Program-made: the position numbers and the translations under genes
Assembly (NCBI RefSeq): GCF_026130175.1
Contig: NZ_JAIGNI010000155.1
Location: 1 to 64,000 of the forward strand
Direction of reading: 5' to 3'
DNA length: 64,000 bases
Origin: Lyngbya sp. CCAP 1446/10
GTDB taxonomy: Bacteria > Cyanobacteriota > Cyanobacteriia > Cyanobacteriales > Microcoleaceae
Part shown: positions 47,305 through 57,143 of the stretch, piece after piece
Numbering within the stretch: position 1 is the stretch's first letter
Layout of the letters: the number at the start of each line of letters is the position of its first letter
Notes under the pieces: generated by a model
Databases searched by the model: none
What the model was told of the DNA's origin: nothing
The model's input: only the letters and a program-made list of their open reading frames with translations

Positions 47305-47861
47305 TTTTTGACGATCCGTGCTTTGGGAGTACCGAACTCAATTACAGATACATAGCCAGGAGCTACGTTATCTGAAGGGCGGATTTGTTCTAATTTTATG
47401 TTAACTCTGGCTTGAATAATGCTGTCAGAACCTTTACGAATCCCAGATACTTCTAAGCGGGCTTTGCGCTGAAATAGCGTGCCTGGATCTTCGAGCGAAC
47501 CAAGCCAAAAGTCAAAACCTAAGCCTTTACCTTTGACAGAACGTTCGATGATGGTGAGTCCAGTGAGGTGAGGCATGATGAGCGCCGCGATACCGTAGGC
47601 TCCATATTCAGTGGCCACTTCCCGATCGGCGTTGAACCGACGGATAGTATCATCGATCGCATCCCATTGAATTTGGATTTCACAGGGTTGAATCCCCTCG
47701 ATTTTCAGCGTCACAGGGATAGAGTGTCCTGCATGGTCGAGGCAAACGGCGGCTGCATCTGCACAGATGGCTCCGAAGGTGAGTGACCAGCCTGGACGTT
47801 CTGGCTTGTTATCGCGCAGGTCATTCAGGGAGAGAATTTTAATCGGGTTAAGGTTGGTCAT
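47292..47861 (-). CDS. Unknown protein, first gene of an overlapping pair
   Basis: A 189-residue protein, mostly beta-sheet by eye, with no signal peptide or membrane segment. It has a YGAYGIAALIMPHLTGLTI core helix, two Cys, and a C-terminal strand region ending IVKKCRP. I do not recognise it. It is read together with the small helical gene behind it. The pair is on the minus strand between an unrelated membrane gene and a NUDIX gene. Confidence 0.65.
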   Translation of the reverse strand: MTNLNPIKILSLNDLRDNKPERPGWSLTFGAICADAAAVCLDHAGHSIPVTLKIEGIQPCEIQIQWDAIDDTIRRFNADREVATEYGAYGIAALIMPHLTGLTIIERSVKGKGLGFDFWLGSLEDPGTLFQRKARLEVSGIRKGSDSIIQARVNIKLEQIRPSDNVAPGYVSVIEFGTPKARIVKKCRP

Positions 47862-48001
47862 CTGAGGAGATGGCTCCGGGCGATCGCATCTCCAGAATTT
47901 TACAGCATATAGTCTTCAGTCATGTTGTTCTTTTAGCGAGTTCACCCGAATTTATGGTTGAAAACCAAAGTATTGGTAAACCTGCCCTTACCCATGACTC
48001 T

Positions 48002-48418
48002 TCACCAGAACCGATGCGGCAAATCCCCCAAAATGAGTTTGAGTTCCGGTTCATTAACCCGCTTAATTGCTTTAGGAATACTTACCCACTGCCGCTTTCT
48101 CTTGCTAGCTTCCGGCCAAATTTCTAGAACTGCTTGCACTTGCATTAAAAATACTTCTACCTGACAAGTGTAGCCGGACTTTTGATACTCGTAAGTACCC
48201 AGCAAATCCGGGAACACTTTACCCAACAAGCCTGCTTCTTCCCAAGCTTCCTTGGCGGCCGAATCTTGGGGAGTCATGTCAGGTTCAATTAATCCTTTGG
48301 GAATCACCCAGCGCTTGCTAGCCGAAGAAGTAATCAGCATTACTTCAATTTCTCCGTCTTGAATGCGATAGGGAATTACCCCCGATTGATCAACCAGTAA
48401 AGCGATTTTTATACTCAT
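48002..48418 (-). CDS. NUDIX hydrolase (DIPP-like)
   Basis: A 138-residue NUDIX protein. The NUDIX box starts GLIEPDMTPQDSAAKEAWEE and ends AGLLG, with the metal-binding Glu residues in place. The domain order and the SGVIPYRIQDG / WVIPKG features match diphosphoinositol-polyphosphate or diadenosine-tetraphosphate hydrolases. The exact substrate is unknown. It starts after a 290-base gap that holds only AT-rich sequence and a TAATAATAATATTATTA palindrome. Confidence 0.83.
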   Translation of the reverse strand: MSIKIALLVDQSGVIPYRIQDGEIEVMLITSSASKRWVIPKGLIEPDMTPQDSAAKEAWEEAGLLGKVFPDLLGTYEYQKSGYTCQVEVFLMQVQAVLEIWPEASKRKRQWVSIPKAIKRVNEPELKLILGDLPHRFW

Positions 48419-48709
48419 GATTTCTGCAATATTTCTGGCTGCAAAAGCTGCTGTAACCTCATGAAGGGTTTACAACTAAAAAATAAAAAAAGCATCCTAA
48501 TTTTAGACACTTCCCAAGTTGAGACAGCAATAAAGTGGATAATAAACATATTTGGCTTTTCCTGTCTGTCGAAAATAGGAAATTTCCCTGCACTCCCACG
48601 GAACAATAATATTATTATAATAATAACCGCGCGCCATCCTCTACCGACAAGCAGATAAAAGCCGATCGCCCAAATATGCCTCTATCTGCGCCGGTATGCG
48701 GTTTTCCCT

Positions 48710-51328
48710 CTAATCTTTCTTCGCCTTAGCCTCCAGATTTTCCATCCGACTCCTCAAATCTTGATTCTCCTTCTTCACCTGGTCTAACTCCTCCCGCAAC
48801 TGCTTCACCGCTGCATCAGAACCAGCATTTTTCTGCACTCTTTGCACAGCTTCATCAGCCATCATACGGACGCGGCCGTCGGGAGTTTGGTCAGCTAAAG
48901 AACGCAAAATCCGAATGGCTTTGCGAGTTTCCATCTGTCCTAAAGCCACCACTACAGATACTTGAGTCAAGAAAAACGTCTCTTTAGATAATTCTGCCAA
49001 TCGGTGCAAAATCCGTTCTAAATTAAGCTTAGTTTGACCTGTTGAAATTGTCCCCAAAGAGCGAATTGCAGCCAAGCGCAAAGCTTGCGGAGTACCGATA
49101 GCTGTATATTTCAAAATTAGATTCAGCGCATCTTCAGAAGTTTTCATTTGTGCCAAACCGGCAATAGCACCCGATCGCACAACCTCATTCCAGCCCTGAC
49201 GCTCTTTCAAAACCAATTTTAACTCTTTGAGTACCTGTTCGTCCGTCGGTTTTTCGTCGGGATTCGCCCCTGCGATCGAACCCATAGCACTAGCTGCGGC
49301 CGCTTCTACATAATAGCTGTCGTCGCCTTTTTCGACGATCGACCTCAGCGCCTTATAAGTTTCGTGAGTCTTGATTTGGCCCAGCGCATTCACCACAGCG
49401 CGGCGAACCCTAGCATCTTTATCTTTCAAACCACTTGCTAAACCATCAAAAGCTTGGTCGAGTTTAATTTCAACTAACTGAGTAGCCACTTCAGCCCGCA
49501 CAGCCCAAAACCGATCTTTTTTGAGAACTTCTGACAGCGCTTTCACAGCTTCCAGTCCTCCCTTCTTCGCCAAAGCTTTGGCTGCGTAAATCCGGGAAAC
49601 CGGGTCAGGATCGAACTGCAACTGAGCTTTTAATTCGGCAACTCCATACTCTAAAACAACGGTTTTTAAGTATTTATTGCCCACATCAAAACTGATAAAT
49701 GCGGGCTTCTCTTCTAGCGGAAAATAAAAACTTTGCTCGCGTTCGTGCACTCGAACCGTGAAAGTTTTTATATTAGCAGCACTTCGCTCGTCTGCATCTT
49801 TTTCCGGCTTATAACCGAAGCCGATGGGAATTTTTAGGTCAAAGACATCTTTGCTATTACCGTTGTCCTTTTTGCTATCTTTTATCTGAGTTTGTGTGAC
49901 AGTCACTTTGGCTAATTTGTTGTCGCCATCCCAGGAATAAGCAATTTTGTAATCTGGATGACCGCCGCGATAAACGTACTGATCGAATAAAAACATTAAA
50001 TTGCGACCAGTAGCCTTTTCGATCGCCCTTAGCAAATCGATCGTTTCTACAGTTTTGTGAGCGTTATCCCGCACAAAAGTGTGAATTGCTTTGTAAAATA
50101 GTTCGTCGCCTAACTCGGCGTGAATCATGTGATACACGCAAGCGCCTTTTTCGTACAAATGGCGATCGTACAATTCGATCGCTTCGCGGTAAACGTGAGT
50201 GACAATTGGGCGGCGGTAGCGAGAACTGTCTTCAGCTAAATAATTGCGGGCTTCACCTAACATATAATAAGCCGCATCTTCTTTGCCGTATTCTTTGTTA
50301 GTCCACAGCACCTCACAATAGGAAGCCATACCTTCCTTGATCCAAGCATGAGACCAGTGTTTAATTACTACTAAATCACCGAACCATTGGTGAGCCAATT
50401 CATGGGCTACCAAGCTTTCTGTAGCGCGATTGTCGAGGCTGGCGCGTTCGTCTAACAAGCATCTATCTGTTAGCAAAGTTGTCGAAGTATTTTCCATGCC
50501 GCCGAAGATGAAATCATCGACGCAGACTTGAGCATATTTAGGAAAAGGGTAAGGATATCCAAATGCTTCAGAGAAAAATTCAATCATTTGGGGCGTTTTG
50601 CCCATGCTGCGCTTACCGTCGGCTTCGCGGCCTTTTTCAACGTAATAATTAACTGGTTTGCCGTTCCATTCGTCTTTGATTTCGGCAAAATCTCCGACGG
50701 CTAAGGTCATTAAATAAGTTGGGTGCACCTGAGTTTGCGACCAGTGATAAATTTTATCGTCGCCGTCATTTTTTGTGCTAACTAATTCGCCGTTAGAAAT
50801 AGCAAATAGTTGTCTCGGAACTTGCACTCGAATTTCCGAAGTAGCGAGTTGTCCGGGATAGTCGAAGCAGGGAAACCAGAAGCGAGAATCTTCGTCTTCG
50901 CCTTGAGTCCAAACTTGTGTTGGTTTGTCTGGATAGTGTTTGTCTGGGCCGACAAAATAGAGGCCGCGCTGGGGTTTTTCGACCGAGTATGCGATCGCGA
51001 TTGTAATTGGTTCGTAAGCTGTTGTTGGTTCGTGCAGTTGAATTTGCAGCACTTCGCCGTCGCTGTCGAAATCTTGCTTAGTTTCGCCGACTTTTACTGA
51101 TTTAATGTCCAGGTTAACAGCATCTAAGGTTAATTTGTCAATACCGCTGCGGACTGGATTGATGCGGATGCTGCAAGTACCGCGAAAGCTTTGTTTGGGA
51201 ATATCTAGCACTAAATCGAGGAAAATATGCTCTACTTGTCCGGGGCGATCGGGGTTGTAGTGGGGTCTGGCACCGGGCATCTCGAAGGATTTGTGGCTGT
51301 TTTCAGAATCAAAGTAAGTGTGTGACAT
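48710..51328 (-). CDS. M1 family aminopeptidase with C-terminal HEAT repeats
   Basis: An 872-residue zinc peptidase. The exopeptidase motif GGMENTST is followed by HELAHQWFGDL and the third ligand Glu in WIKEGMASY, the HExxH-x18-E arrangement of M1 enzymes. The C-terminal region (about residues 560-840) is built of HEAT-like repeats (IYAAKALAKKGG, VRRAVVNALGQIKT), and the last 35 residues are a charged coiled coil. The M1 family usually has an ERAP-like helical end instead, so this is the HEAT variant found in cyanobacteria. It would trim peptide N-termini in the cytoplasm. It is divergent from the aldolase gene. Confidence 0.88.
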   Translation of the reverse strand: MSHTYFDSENSHKSFEMPGARPHYNPDRPGQVEHIFLDLVLDIPKQSFRGTCSIRINPVRSGIDKLTLDAVNLDIKSVKVGETKQDFDSDGEVLQIQLHEPTTAYEPITIAIAYSVEKPQRGLYFVGPDKHYPDKPTQVWTQGEDEDSRFWFPCFDYPGQLATSEIRVQVPRQLFAISNGELVSTKNDGDDKIYHWSQTQVHPTYLMTLAVGDFAEIKDEWNGKPVNYYVEKGREADGKRSMGKTPQMIEFFSEAFGYPYPFPKYAQVCVDDFIFGGMENTSTTLLTDRCLLDERASLDNRATESLVAHELAHQWFGDLVVIKHWSHAWIKEGMASYCEVLWTNKEYGKEDAAYYMLGEARNYLAEDSSRYRRPIVTHVYREAIELYDRHLYEKGACVYHMIHAELGDELFYKAIHTFVRDNAHKTVETIDLLRAIEKATGRNLMFLFDQYVYRGGHPDYKIAYSWDGDNKLAKVTVTQTQIKDSKKDNGNSKDVFDLKIPIGFGYKPEKDADERSAANIKTFTVRVHEREQSFYFPLEEKPAFISFDVGNKYLKTVVLEYGVAELKAQLQFDPDPVSRIYAAKALAKKGGLEAVKALSEVLKKDRFWAVRAEVATQLVEIKLDQAFDGLASGLKDKDARVRRAVVNALGQIKTHETYKALRSIVEKGDDSYYVEAAAASAMGSIAGANPDEKPTDEQVLKELKLVLKERQGWNEVVRSGAIAGLAQMKTSEDALNLILKYTAIGTPQALRLAAIRSLGTISTGQTKLNLERILHRLAELSKETFFLTQVSVVVALGQMETRKAIRILRSLADQTPDGRVRMMADEAVQRVQKNAGSDAAVKQLREELDQVKKENQDLRSRMENLEAKAKKD

Positions 51329-51552
51329 TGTGATGGCGGAGTTGTGTGTCGATCGGCGATCGCTGGTGTTTTCGCTGCTGCGGAACTGCCAGCTTATTCT
51401 AGAGTAGCGCGTCCCGCTGCTGTTGTCTCTAATCTTATTAAAAACTTGGTTGATAATTGCCTGGATCGAAAATATGAATTGTTTGCTACAATATCAGCAA
51501 GGCTAATGTCTGCAATCATCAGCCTGCAATTGAAATTCAGGGGGAAATCTGC

Positions 51553-52635
51553 ATGACAGCTAGAGTATCAGTTCCCAGTGCGATCGCATCTTTGCTGGGC
51601 GACGAAGCCGAAGACTTGCTCACCCATCAAGCAAAAGTTTCTAAAGATTTGTTGCACCTGCCAGGCCCGGATTGGGTCGATCGCATTTTCGCCCAAACCG
51701 ATCGCTCTCCTCAAGTTTTGCGATCGCTCCAGCAACTTTATTCTAGCGGACGCTTGGCAAATACTGGCTATTTATCGATCCTACCAGTAGACCAAGGAAT
51801 CGAGCACTCGGCGGGCGCTTCTTTTGCACCAAATCCCATCTATTTTGACAGCGAAAACATCATCAGACTAGCAATCTCCGCAGGATGCAACGCCGTTGCG
51901 ACAACCCTGGGAGTTTTGGGAAGCGTATCTCGCAAATACGCGCACAAAATCCCTTTCATTGTCAAGCTCAATCACAACGAATTGCTGACTTATCCCAATC
52001 AATACGACCAAATAATGTTTGCATCAGTCGAACAAGCTTGGAATTTGGGAGCCGTTGCAGTCGGAGCCACAATTTATTTTGGTTCGCCGGAATCGACGCG
52101 GCAAATCCAAGAAGTTAGTCAAGCTTTTGCCCACGCTCACGAATACGGAATGGCAACAATTCTGTGGTGCTATCTCCGCAACGATATCTTCAAGCAAGAC
52201 AAAGATTATCACTTAGCAGCGGATTTAACAGGTCAAGCAAATCACTTGGGGGTGACAATTCAAGCTGACATTATTAAGCAAAAATTGCCCGAATGCAACA
52301 ACGGCTACGCAGCAGTCGCTCAAGCCAGCGGCGAGAGTTACGGCAAAACCGACAGCCTGGTGTATTCGGAATTGACAACGGATCACCCGATCGATCTAAC
52401 ACGCTATCAAGTGCTCAACTGTTATGCGGGAAGAATGGGTTTAATCAACTCCGGCGGTGCTTCGGGAAAAAACGATTTTGCCGAAGCCATTCGCACCGCA
52501 GTAATCAACAAACGCGCTGGCGGCTGCGGCTTAATTTCCGGCCGCAAAACTTTTCAGCGTCCCTTTGAAGAAGGTGTAAAATTGTTCCACGCCATTCAAG
52601 ACGTTTATTTGTCGTCCGAAATTGCGATCGCCTAA
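51553..52635 (+). CDS. fbaB: Class I fructose-bisphosphate aldolase (FbaB/DhnA type)
   Basis: A 360-residue TIM-barrel aldolase of the DhnA/FbaB class, distinct from the metal-dependent class II enzyme. [18 protein letters not shown] near residue 75 and [12 protein letters not shown] are characteristic; a Lys later in the barrel would form the Schiff base. It would act in glycolysis and in the Calvin cycle on fructose-1,6-bisphosphate. It begins 224 bases from the M1 gene, on the other strand. Confidence 0.85.
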   Translation: MTARVSVPSAIASLLGDEAEDLLTHQAKVSKDLLHLPGPDWVDRIFAQTDRSPQVLRSLQQLYSSGRLANTGYLSILPVDQGIEHSAGASFAPNPIYFDSENIIRLAISAGCNAVATTLGVLGSVSRKYAHKIPFIVKLNHNELLTYPNQYDQIMFASVEQAWNLGAVAVGATIYFGSPESTRQIQEVSQAFAHAHEYGMATILWCYLRNDIFKQDKDYHLAADLTGQANHLGVTIQADIIKQKLPECNNGYAAVAQASGESYGKTDSLVYSELTTDHPIDLTRYQVLNCYAGRMGLINSGGASGKNDFAEAIRTAVINKRAGGCGLISGRKTFQRPFEEGVKLFHAIQDVYLSSEIAIA

Positions 52636-52651
52636 AAATTCACAACCTAAA

Positions 52652-52703
52652 CGTAGGGTGCGCAATGCGCACAAATCCGTAGGGTGCGCATTGCGCACCT
52701 TAC
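52652..52703. repeat. GTAGGGTGCGCATTGCGCACC palindromic repeat, two copies
   Basis: Two adjacent palindromes (TAGGGTGCGCAATGCGCAC and TAGGGTGCGCATTGCGCACC) lie between fbaB and cas6. Further members are near 30868, 62264 and 63345. This is a short dispersed palindrome family, probably folding as hairpins in the mRNA. Confidence 0.75.
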
Positions 52704-52772
52704 CTGACTGCAAATTAACTGTAATATTAATAGTAACCTAACAGATATACAGACAAAATATATAATTTAAAA

Positions 52773-53654
52773 ATGCCCCACACCCTCGTTTTAAACCTGC
52801 TACCCGTTGCACCAATCCCATCCCAATTTTTAACGGGACGGCATCTTCATGCCTTATTTCTCAACCTTGTGAGTGCTGTAGACAGCGATTTGAGCGCGTA
52901 CCTGCATGACCAATCGAATGAAAAAGCTTTCACTTTAAGCTTTTTCCAAGTAAGCAGAAAAGAGGTGGCAAAAAGCAGCACTGCGCTGACACAAAAGAGA
53001 GTTTTGCCTGCGGCGACGCGCCCAATTTTTCCGGCAATACAGTGGGAACAAAAGCAAGCAATTCGTGAAAATACAGCGATTTGGTGGCGAATTTCTCTGC
53101 TGGATGACGGTTTGTTCGATCGCCTAACTGAACTTTGGCAACAACTGAATTTTGACCGCCCTTGGCATCTGGGCCCTACAGATTTGTACATTACCAATAT
53201 TTTGAGCGAACCGCAATCAAACCAGCCTTGGGTGAATTTTTGCAGTTACGCCGAATTGTTCGATCGCGCTTCCGACACTGAGCGCCAAATTGCGTTTAGT
53301 TTTTTCACTCCTACTAATTTTCGGCAAGGCGTTTACGATAGTGCGATGCCAACTAGAGAGAGTATTTTTGGCAGTTTGGCAAATCGTTGGAACAAGTACA
53401 GCAATAGGGCGATCGAACCTACTTTTATAGAAGCTATTTTCCCTAGTTTCTTCGATATCCGCACAGAAGTTAGTACGGATTCCCGCAGTAAATTTATTGG
53501 CTGCGTCGGCGATATTACTTACCGAATTATGGGAGATCTTGATCCGGTTGCTATCAAGCAAATTAATGCTTTAGCAGATTTTGCCCTTTACAGCGGAGTC
53601 GGGCGAAAGACACCGATGGGAATGGGAATGACGCGCAGGTTGCAGAATTGTTAA
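52773..53654 (+). CDS. cas6: CRISPR-associated endoribonuclease Cas6, solitary
   Basis: A 293-residue Cas6-type RNase that cuts repeat RNA to make crRNA. Evidence is FLTGRHLHALFLNLV near the N-terminus, where the catalytic His sits in the family, and the glycine-rich loop GVGRKTPMGMGMTRRL at the C-terminus. No CRISPR array or other cas gene is visible in this window. It could process arrays elsewhere in the genome, or have been kept for another RNA. It is followed by a convergent small gene after 3 bases. Confidence 0.82.
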   Translation: MPHTLVLNLLPVAPIPSQFLTGRHLHALFLNLVSAVDSDLSAYLHDQSNEKAFTLSFFQVSRKEVAKSSTALTQKRVLPAATRPIFPAIQWEQKQAIRENTAIWWRISLLDDGLFDRLTELWQQLNFDRPWHLGPTDLYITNILSEPQSNQPWVNFCSYAELFDRASDTERQIAFSFFTPTNFRQGVYDSAMPTRESIFGSLANRWNKYSNRAIEPTFIEAIFPSFFDIRTEVSTDSRSKFIGCVGDITYRIMGDLDPVAIKQINALADFALYSGVGRKTPMGMGMTRRLQNC

Positions 53655-53657
53655 TCA

Positions 53658-53981
53658 TTAACTTTTCGGCTTAATTTCACTGACGATTTCATAAACATCT
53701 GTGTCGGGAATTTTTGCGAACAAAGGTGTCATATGCTTCAATATTTCTTGATAAGCTTCGCTTTGATTGGCGGCCATCTCTTCTACGCTTTCCCAAAAAA
53801 TGATGGCAATACCTTTGTCTGTATTGGGCAATTGCAGCAGGTATGCGCCCTTAAAACCTGTGGCATAAGTTGCAACGGCTTTTTCAAAAAGTTCTTCTGC
53901 TTCTTTGAATTTTCCTGGTTTAAATTCGCCAATAGCAACGTAGGCAAACTGATGTCTGAGAAAGTCTAAAAATTCTGACAT
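53658..53981 (-). CDS. Antibiotic biosynthesis monooxygenase (ABM) domain-like protein
   Basis: A 107-residue dimeric alpha+beta barrel-like protein. The FAYVAIGEFKPGKFKEAEELF start and the GIAIIFWESVEEMAANQ block fit ABM-type folds. Members range from heme or quinol oxygenases to proteins of unknown role. Its stop lies 3 bases from the cas6 stop, convergent. Confidence 0.7.
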   Translation of the reverse strand: MSEFLDFLRHQFAYVAIGEFKPGKFKEAEELFEKAVATYATGFKGAYLLQLPNTDKGIAIIFWESVEEMAANQSEAYQEILKHMTPLFAKIPDTDVYEIVSEIKPKS

Positions 53982-54107
53982 ATCCTGTTCCTGAAGAAAT
54001 CGCTATACACCAAGTTATATTTTACCCGATCGCCGTAATTTTGTGAACTGCACAGTTTTTAGTCTCGCTTAACCCAAGCGGCGGATTTATGAGGCATTAT
54101 TGTAAGT

Positions 54108-54148
54108 AGCCGCCCGACTCAAATAGAAACTTTTTGAGTCAGGCGGCT
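54108..54148 (-). terminator. Stem-loop after the SulP transporter gene
   Basis: Two 16-base arms (AGCCGCCCGACTCAAA and TTTGAGTCAGGCGGCT) pair with one mismatch around a 9-base loop. It lies 25 bases after the SulP stop on the minus strand. No long T run follows, so it may be a terminator or stability hairpin. Confidence 0.55.
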
Positions 54149-54172
54149 GGAATCTCTATTAAATAAACTTGA

Positions 54173-55876
54173 TCAATCTTCTTTTGGGGCCACCAACTCT
54201 TTTTGTTCAGACGTTATAGCTACAGGTTGAGCGAATTTTTCGATCGCAGGAGTGATGGAAAAAATTGCTTCCGTCGTCGTTTCAAAACAATTTGACAACC
54301 CAATTTTTTCCAAGATTCCCGATCGCTCTAGGAGTTGTTGAACTTCCGGCTGCAAACCCGTGAGAATTAAGCGGCAATCGTGGCGTTTCAGATCCTGGTA
54401 GATGTCTTCGAGGGCGACTAACCCAGTGGTGTCCATATTCGGTACAAACCGCAGCCGCAAAATCAGAAACTTCACTTCTGGTTCATCCCGCAGGAAGGTT
54501 ACAAACCGTTCGGCGGCACCAAAAAATACAGGCCCATCTACCCGATAAACAGCAATTTGTTTGCTTAACTCCAGGGGAACACCGGGAGGAAAAACTTCGG
54601 TTTCGGGAATTTTGGCCAGGCTCAACTCGCTCATCCGCTTGATGAACAAAGCACCCGCTGAAATTAATCCGACTTCTACGGCTAGAACTAAGTCAAAGCA
54701 GATGGTGACTAGCCAGGTAAGAATCATCACACCAAAGTCGGAGTATGTGGCACGCATCAGCAAGCCGATCGCTTCCCACTCAATCATCCGCAGGCTAACC
54801 ACCATCAGAATGCCAGCCAAGGCCGCTAGGGGAATTTGTGCCGCGAGGGGAGCTAAAGTCAAGACAATAATCGCTAAAGCAAGGCCGTGAATCACGCCAG
54901 AAAGTCGAGTTTGGCCACCAGCACGGACATTGACAGCAGTACGAGCGATCGCCCCCGTCGCCGGAATTCCCCCAAAAAACGGCACTATGATATTCGCCAA
55001 CCCTTGACCGATGAGTTCCCTGTCACTATTGTGTTTCTCGCTGACAGTCATACCATCAGCCACCACCGCCGACAGCAACGACTCAATACTCCCCAATGCA
55101 GCCAGTGCCAAGGCAGGATTAATTAACTCTCGCAGCAGACCAAAATCAGTCCAGTGGGGAATACCTTGCGGCACCGGTAACGATTGGGGTATCGAGCCGA
55201 TGGTGGGGACGTGGAGGTGAAAAAACGACGCTATAGCAGTCGCTAGGACTAACCCCACCATAGAACCCGGTATCGTAGTATTAATCCGAGGCCAAAGCAG
55301 TTGTGTGGTAATTACAACCATTGCCAACCCCACCGACGCCGAATTTACACCCTGTATATGGGTCACACTTTCCCACAATCCCGGTAAAAAATGTTCGCTG
55401 CGTGTCAATTGCAAGCCAAAGAAATTATTAAGTTGACCGCAAAAAATAATGACGGCGATGCCATTAGTAAAGCCCGCCGTCACCGGATAGGGAATAAACT
55501 TCACCAGCCGTCCGAGTTTGGCAATCCCCAAGGCCACCTGGATAATCCCGGCCATTACCCCAGCAATCCAAACCTTTTCGAGGCCGTACTTGGCGACAAT
55601 TCCCACTAGAACGACTGCCATTGCCCCAGTAGGGCCGGTAATCTGAACGGGTGAACCACCAAAGATTGCCGCTACAATCCCCGCCACAATTGCGGTGTAG
55701 AGTCCGGCTTGCGGTTCCACTCCACTCGCCACTGCAAAAGCCAGCGCCAAGGGCAGTGCTACGACTGCCGCTGTTAGTCCACCTGTCAAATCGCCACGCC
55801 AGTTACGGAACAAGTAACCCAAGCGGAAACTTTGAACGTTATCGAGAGTATTTAAAAGTAGTGTCCGCATATTCAA
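54173..55876 (-). CDS. SulP family inorganic anion transporter with STAS domain
   Basis: A 567-residue transporter with about 12 membrane segments (GGLTAAVVALPLALAFAVAS, ITGPTGAMAVVLVGIVA) and a cytosolic STAS domain (about residues 440-540, with LRFVPNMDTTGLVALEDI). SulP proteins carry sulfate, bicarbonate or other anions, usually with sodium or protons. BicA is a related bicarbonate carrier, but this protein differs from what I recall of BicA at the start, so the ion is left open. It would sit in the cytoplasmic membrane. Confidence 0.87.
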   Translation of the reverse strand: MNMRTLLLNTLDNVQSFRLGYLFRNWRGDLTGGLTAAVVALPLALAFAVASGVEPQAGLYTAIVAGIVAAIFGGSPVQITGPTGAMAVVLVGIVAKYGLEKVWIAGVMAGIIQVALGIAKLGRLVKFIPYPVTAGFTNGIAVIIFCGQLNNFFGLQLTRSEHFLPGLWESVTHIQGVNSASVGLAMVVITTQLLWPRINTTIPGSMVGLVLATAIASFFHLHVPTIGSIPQSLPVPQGIPHWTDFGLLRELINPALALAALGSIESLLSAVVADGMTVSEKHNSDRELIGQGLANIIVPFFGGIPATGAIARTAVNVRAGGQTRLSGVIHGLALAIIVLTLAPLAAQIPLAALAGILMVVSLRMIEWEAIGLLMRATYSDFGVMILTWLVTICFDLVLAVEVGLISAGALFIKRMSELSLAKIPETEVFPPGVPLELSKQIAVYRVDGPVFFGAAERFVTFLRDEPEVKFLILRLRFVPNMDTTGLVALEDIYQDLKRHDCRLILTGLQPEVQQLLERSGILEKIGLSNCFETTTEAIFSITPAIEKFAQPVAITSEQKELVAPKED

Positions 55877-56278
55877 TTAATTTTGTACTCAGCTTTGAAG
55901 TAACTGGGCCTAAATGCCATTGGAAGATCTATGTATCTTCAAAGTCTTGCAGATAGCTTAACGCTTAGGCGATCGTACAGCAAGCTCTAGACAGATAAAG
56001 TGTATGAACCGAAGCCATGATTGGCAGATTTTGATTGGTGTATATAACTACTCTTTTATGAGATGCGACACTGTACTAAAAAGCGTCAGATTGTTGAGGT
56101 TTGTGATCAACACTGACTGTCGATTAATACTATTCTTGTCGGTGTCTGCGATCGCACTTTCCATAAAAAGCGGCCCGAAAACAGCGGTTCTTTGCAATAA
56201 CCCTATTGAGTTTACAAAGTTTACCTGCCAAAATTATCAGGTATAAAGACAAATAAAGTAGAGAAGCAACTAAAATAA
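55877..56278. other. Region between SulP and response regulator genes
   Basis: Four hundred bases that must hold promoters of two divergent genes. AT-rich segments occur near 55880 and 56230-56278. Small open frames here lack support. Confidence 0.45.
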
Positions 56279-56749
56279 ATGCCAAAAATATTAGTAATTG
56301 AAGATAATAACTTTATCCGAGCAACCGTTATAGAACTCCTGCAATTGCACGGTTTTGAAGCTATAGGCGCGGAAAACGGACAAGTCGGTATCCAGTTAGC
56401 GACCGCCCAAATTCCCGATTTAATCTTGTCGGATGTGATGATGCCGGAACTCAACGGTTTGGAAGTTTTTGCGATTTTGCGATCGTACCAGGCAACCGCC
56501 AGCATTCCGTTTATTTTTATGACAGGTTCGGAAATGGAAAAAGCCCAGCAACTCAAAGCCGATGGCTACCTCCAGAAACCTTGCAGCGCCAAAGAAATGT
56601 TCCGGGCGATCGCAACTCAACTAGAAAAACCGACATTTACCAACCCAAAACATCAAAAAGTACAGGACAATTCTGGTAAAGAAAATCTCAGCTTGCGCGC
56701 CCGGAATCAAAAACCTCGGTTTGAGATTGCGTCGCTTTGCTCTCAATGA
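56279..56749 (+). CDS. CheY-like response regulator
   Basis: A 156-residue protein with a complete receiver domain: IEDNNFIRA, phosphoacceptor Asp in LILSDVMMPELNG, the Thr in FIFMTGS and the Lys in LQKPCS. A 35-residue charged tail follows the receiver and has no recognised output domain. No kinase lies nearby. It may act as a phosphate shuttle or through a protein partner. Confidence 0.88.
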   Translation: MPKILVIEDNNFIRATVIELLQLHGFEAIGAENGQVGIQLATAQIPDLILSDVMMPELNGLEVFAILRSYQATASIPFIFMTGSEMEKAQQLKADGYLQKPCSAKEMFRAIATQLEKPTFTNPKHQKVQDNSGKENLSLRARNQKPRFEIASLCSQ

Positions 56750-56849
56750 CACGTACAGCAAGGTTATTGATACATAACTTGAGGGAATTTCAAATTGGTT
56801 CGGCCAGAGGGTGGCTTAGACTGGGTATGTTGAATTTGGTTAAAAAGTA

Positions 56850-57143
56850 ATGAACCCACAACCCAAAGGCCGCCTAGTTTGGAATCACTCCACCCACCTT
56901 CCGGGTTTGATACCAATTTTAGAACGCCTCACCCTCAAAATGGGCATTCACACCGTTACCCCAGGCGTCATTAACAAAGTTAAAGGACACATCCCCCGCA
57001 TGACATTAAGAGTGTCAGTACCCATCCGCGGGGGATTTAAAATCATTGCCAGACAGGGCAAAACCGTACAAGAAGTCTTTATATTAACCACTCTCAGTCA
57101 AGGGGAATTGGAAGAGATGATCGCCCAAACCCTAGCCAGGTGA
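56850..57143 (+). CDS. DUF2103 family predicted metal-binding protein
   Basis: A 97-residue basic protein with LVWNHSTHLPGLIPILERL at the start, where two His and a Trp could bind metal, and SVPIRGGFKIIARQGKTVQE. This matches DUF2103 as I recall it; no function is established. It overlaps the convergent cpcF by 12 bases at its 3' end. Confidence 0.75.
   Translation: MNPQPKGRLVWNHSTHLPGLIPILERLTLKMGIHTVTPGVINKVKGHIPRMTLRVSVPIRGGFKIIARQGKTVQEVFILTTLSQGELEEMIAQTLAR

Noticed and set aside
56004-56246. 80-codon frame upstream of the response regulator
   Set aside because: AT-rich, no ribosome site and no recognisable content.
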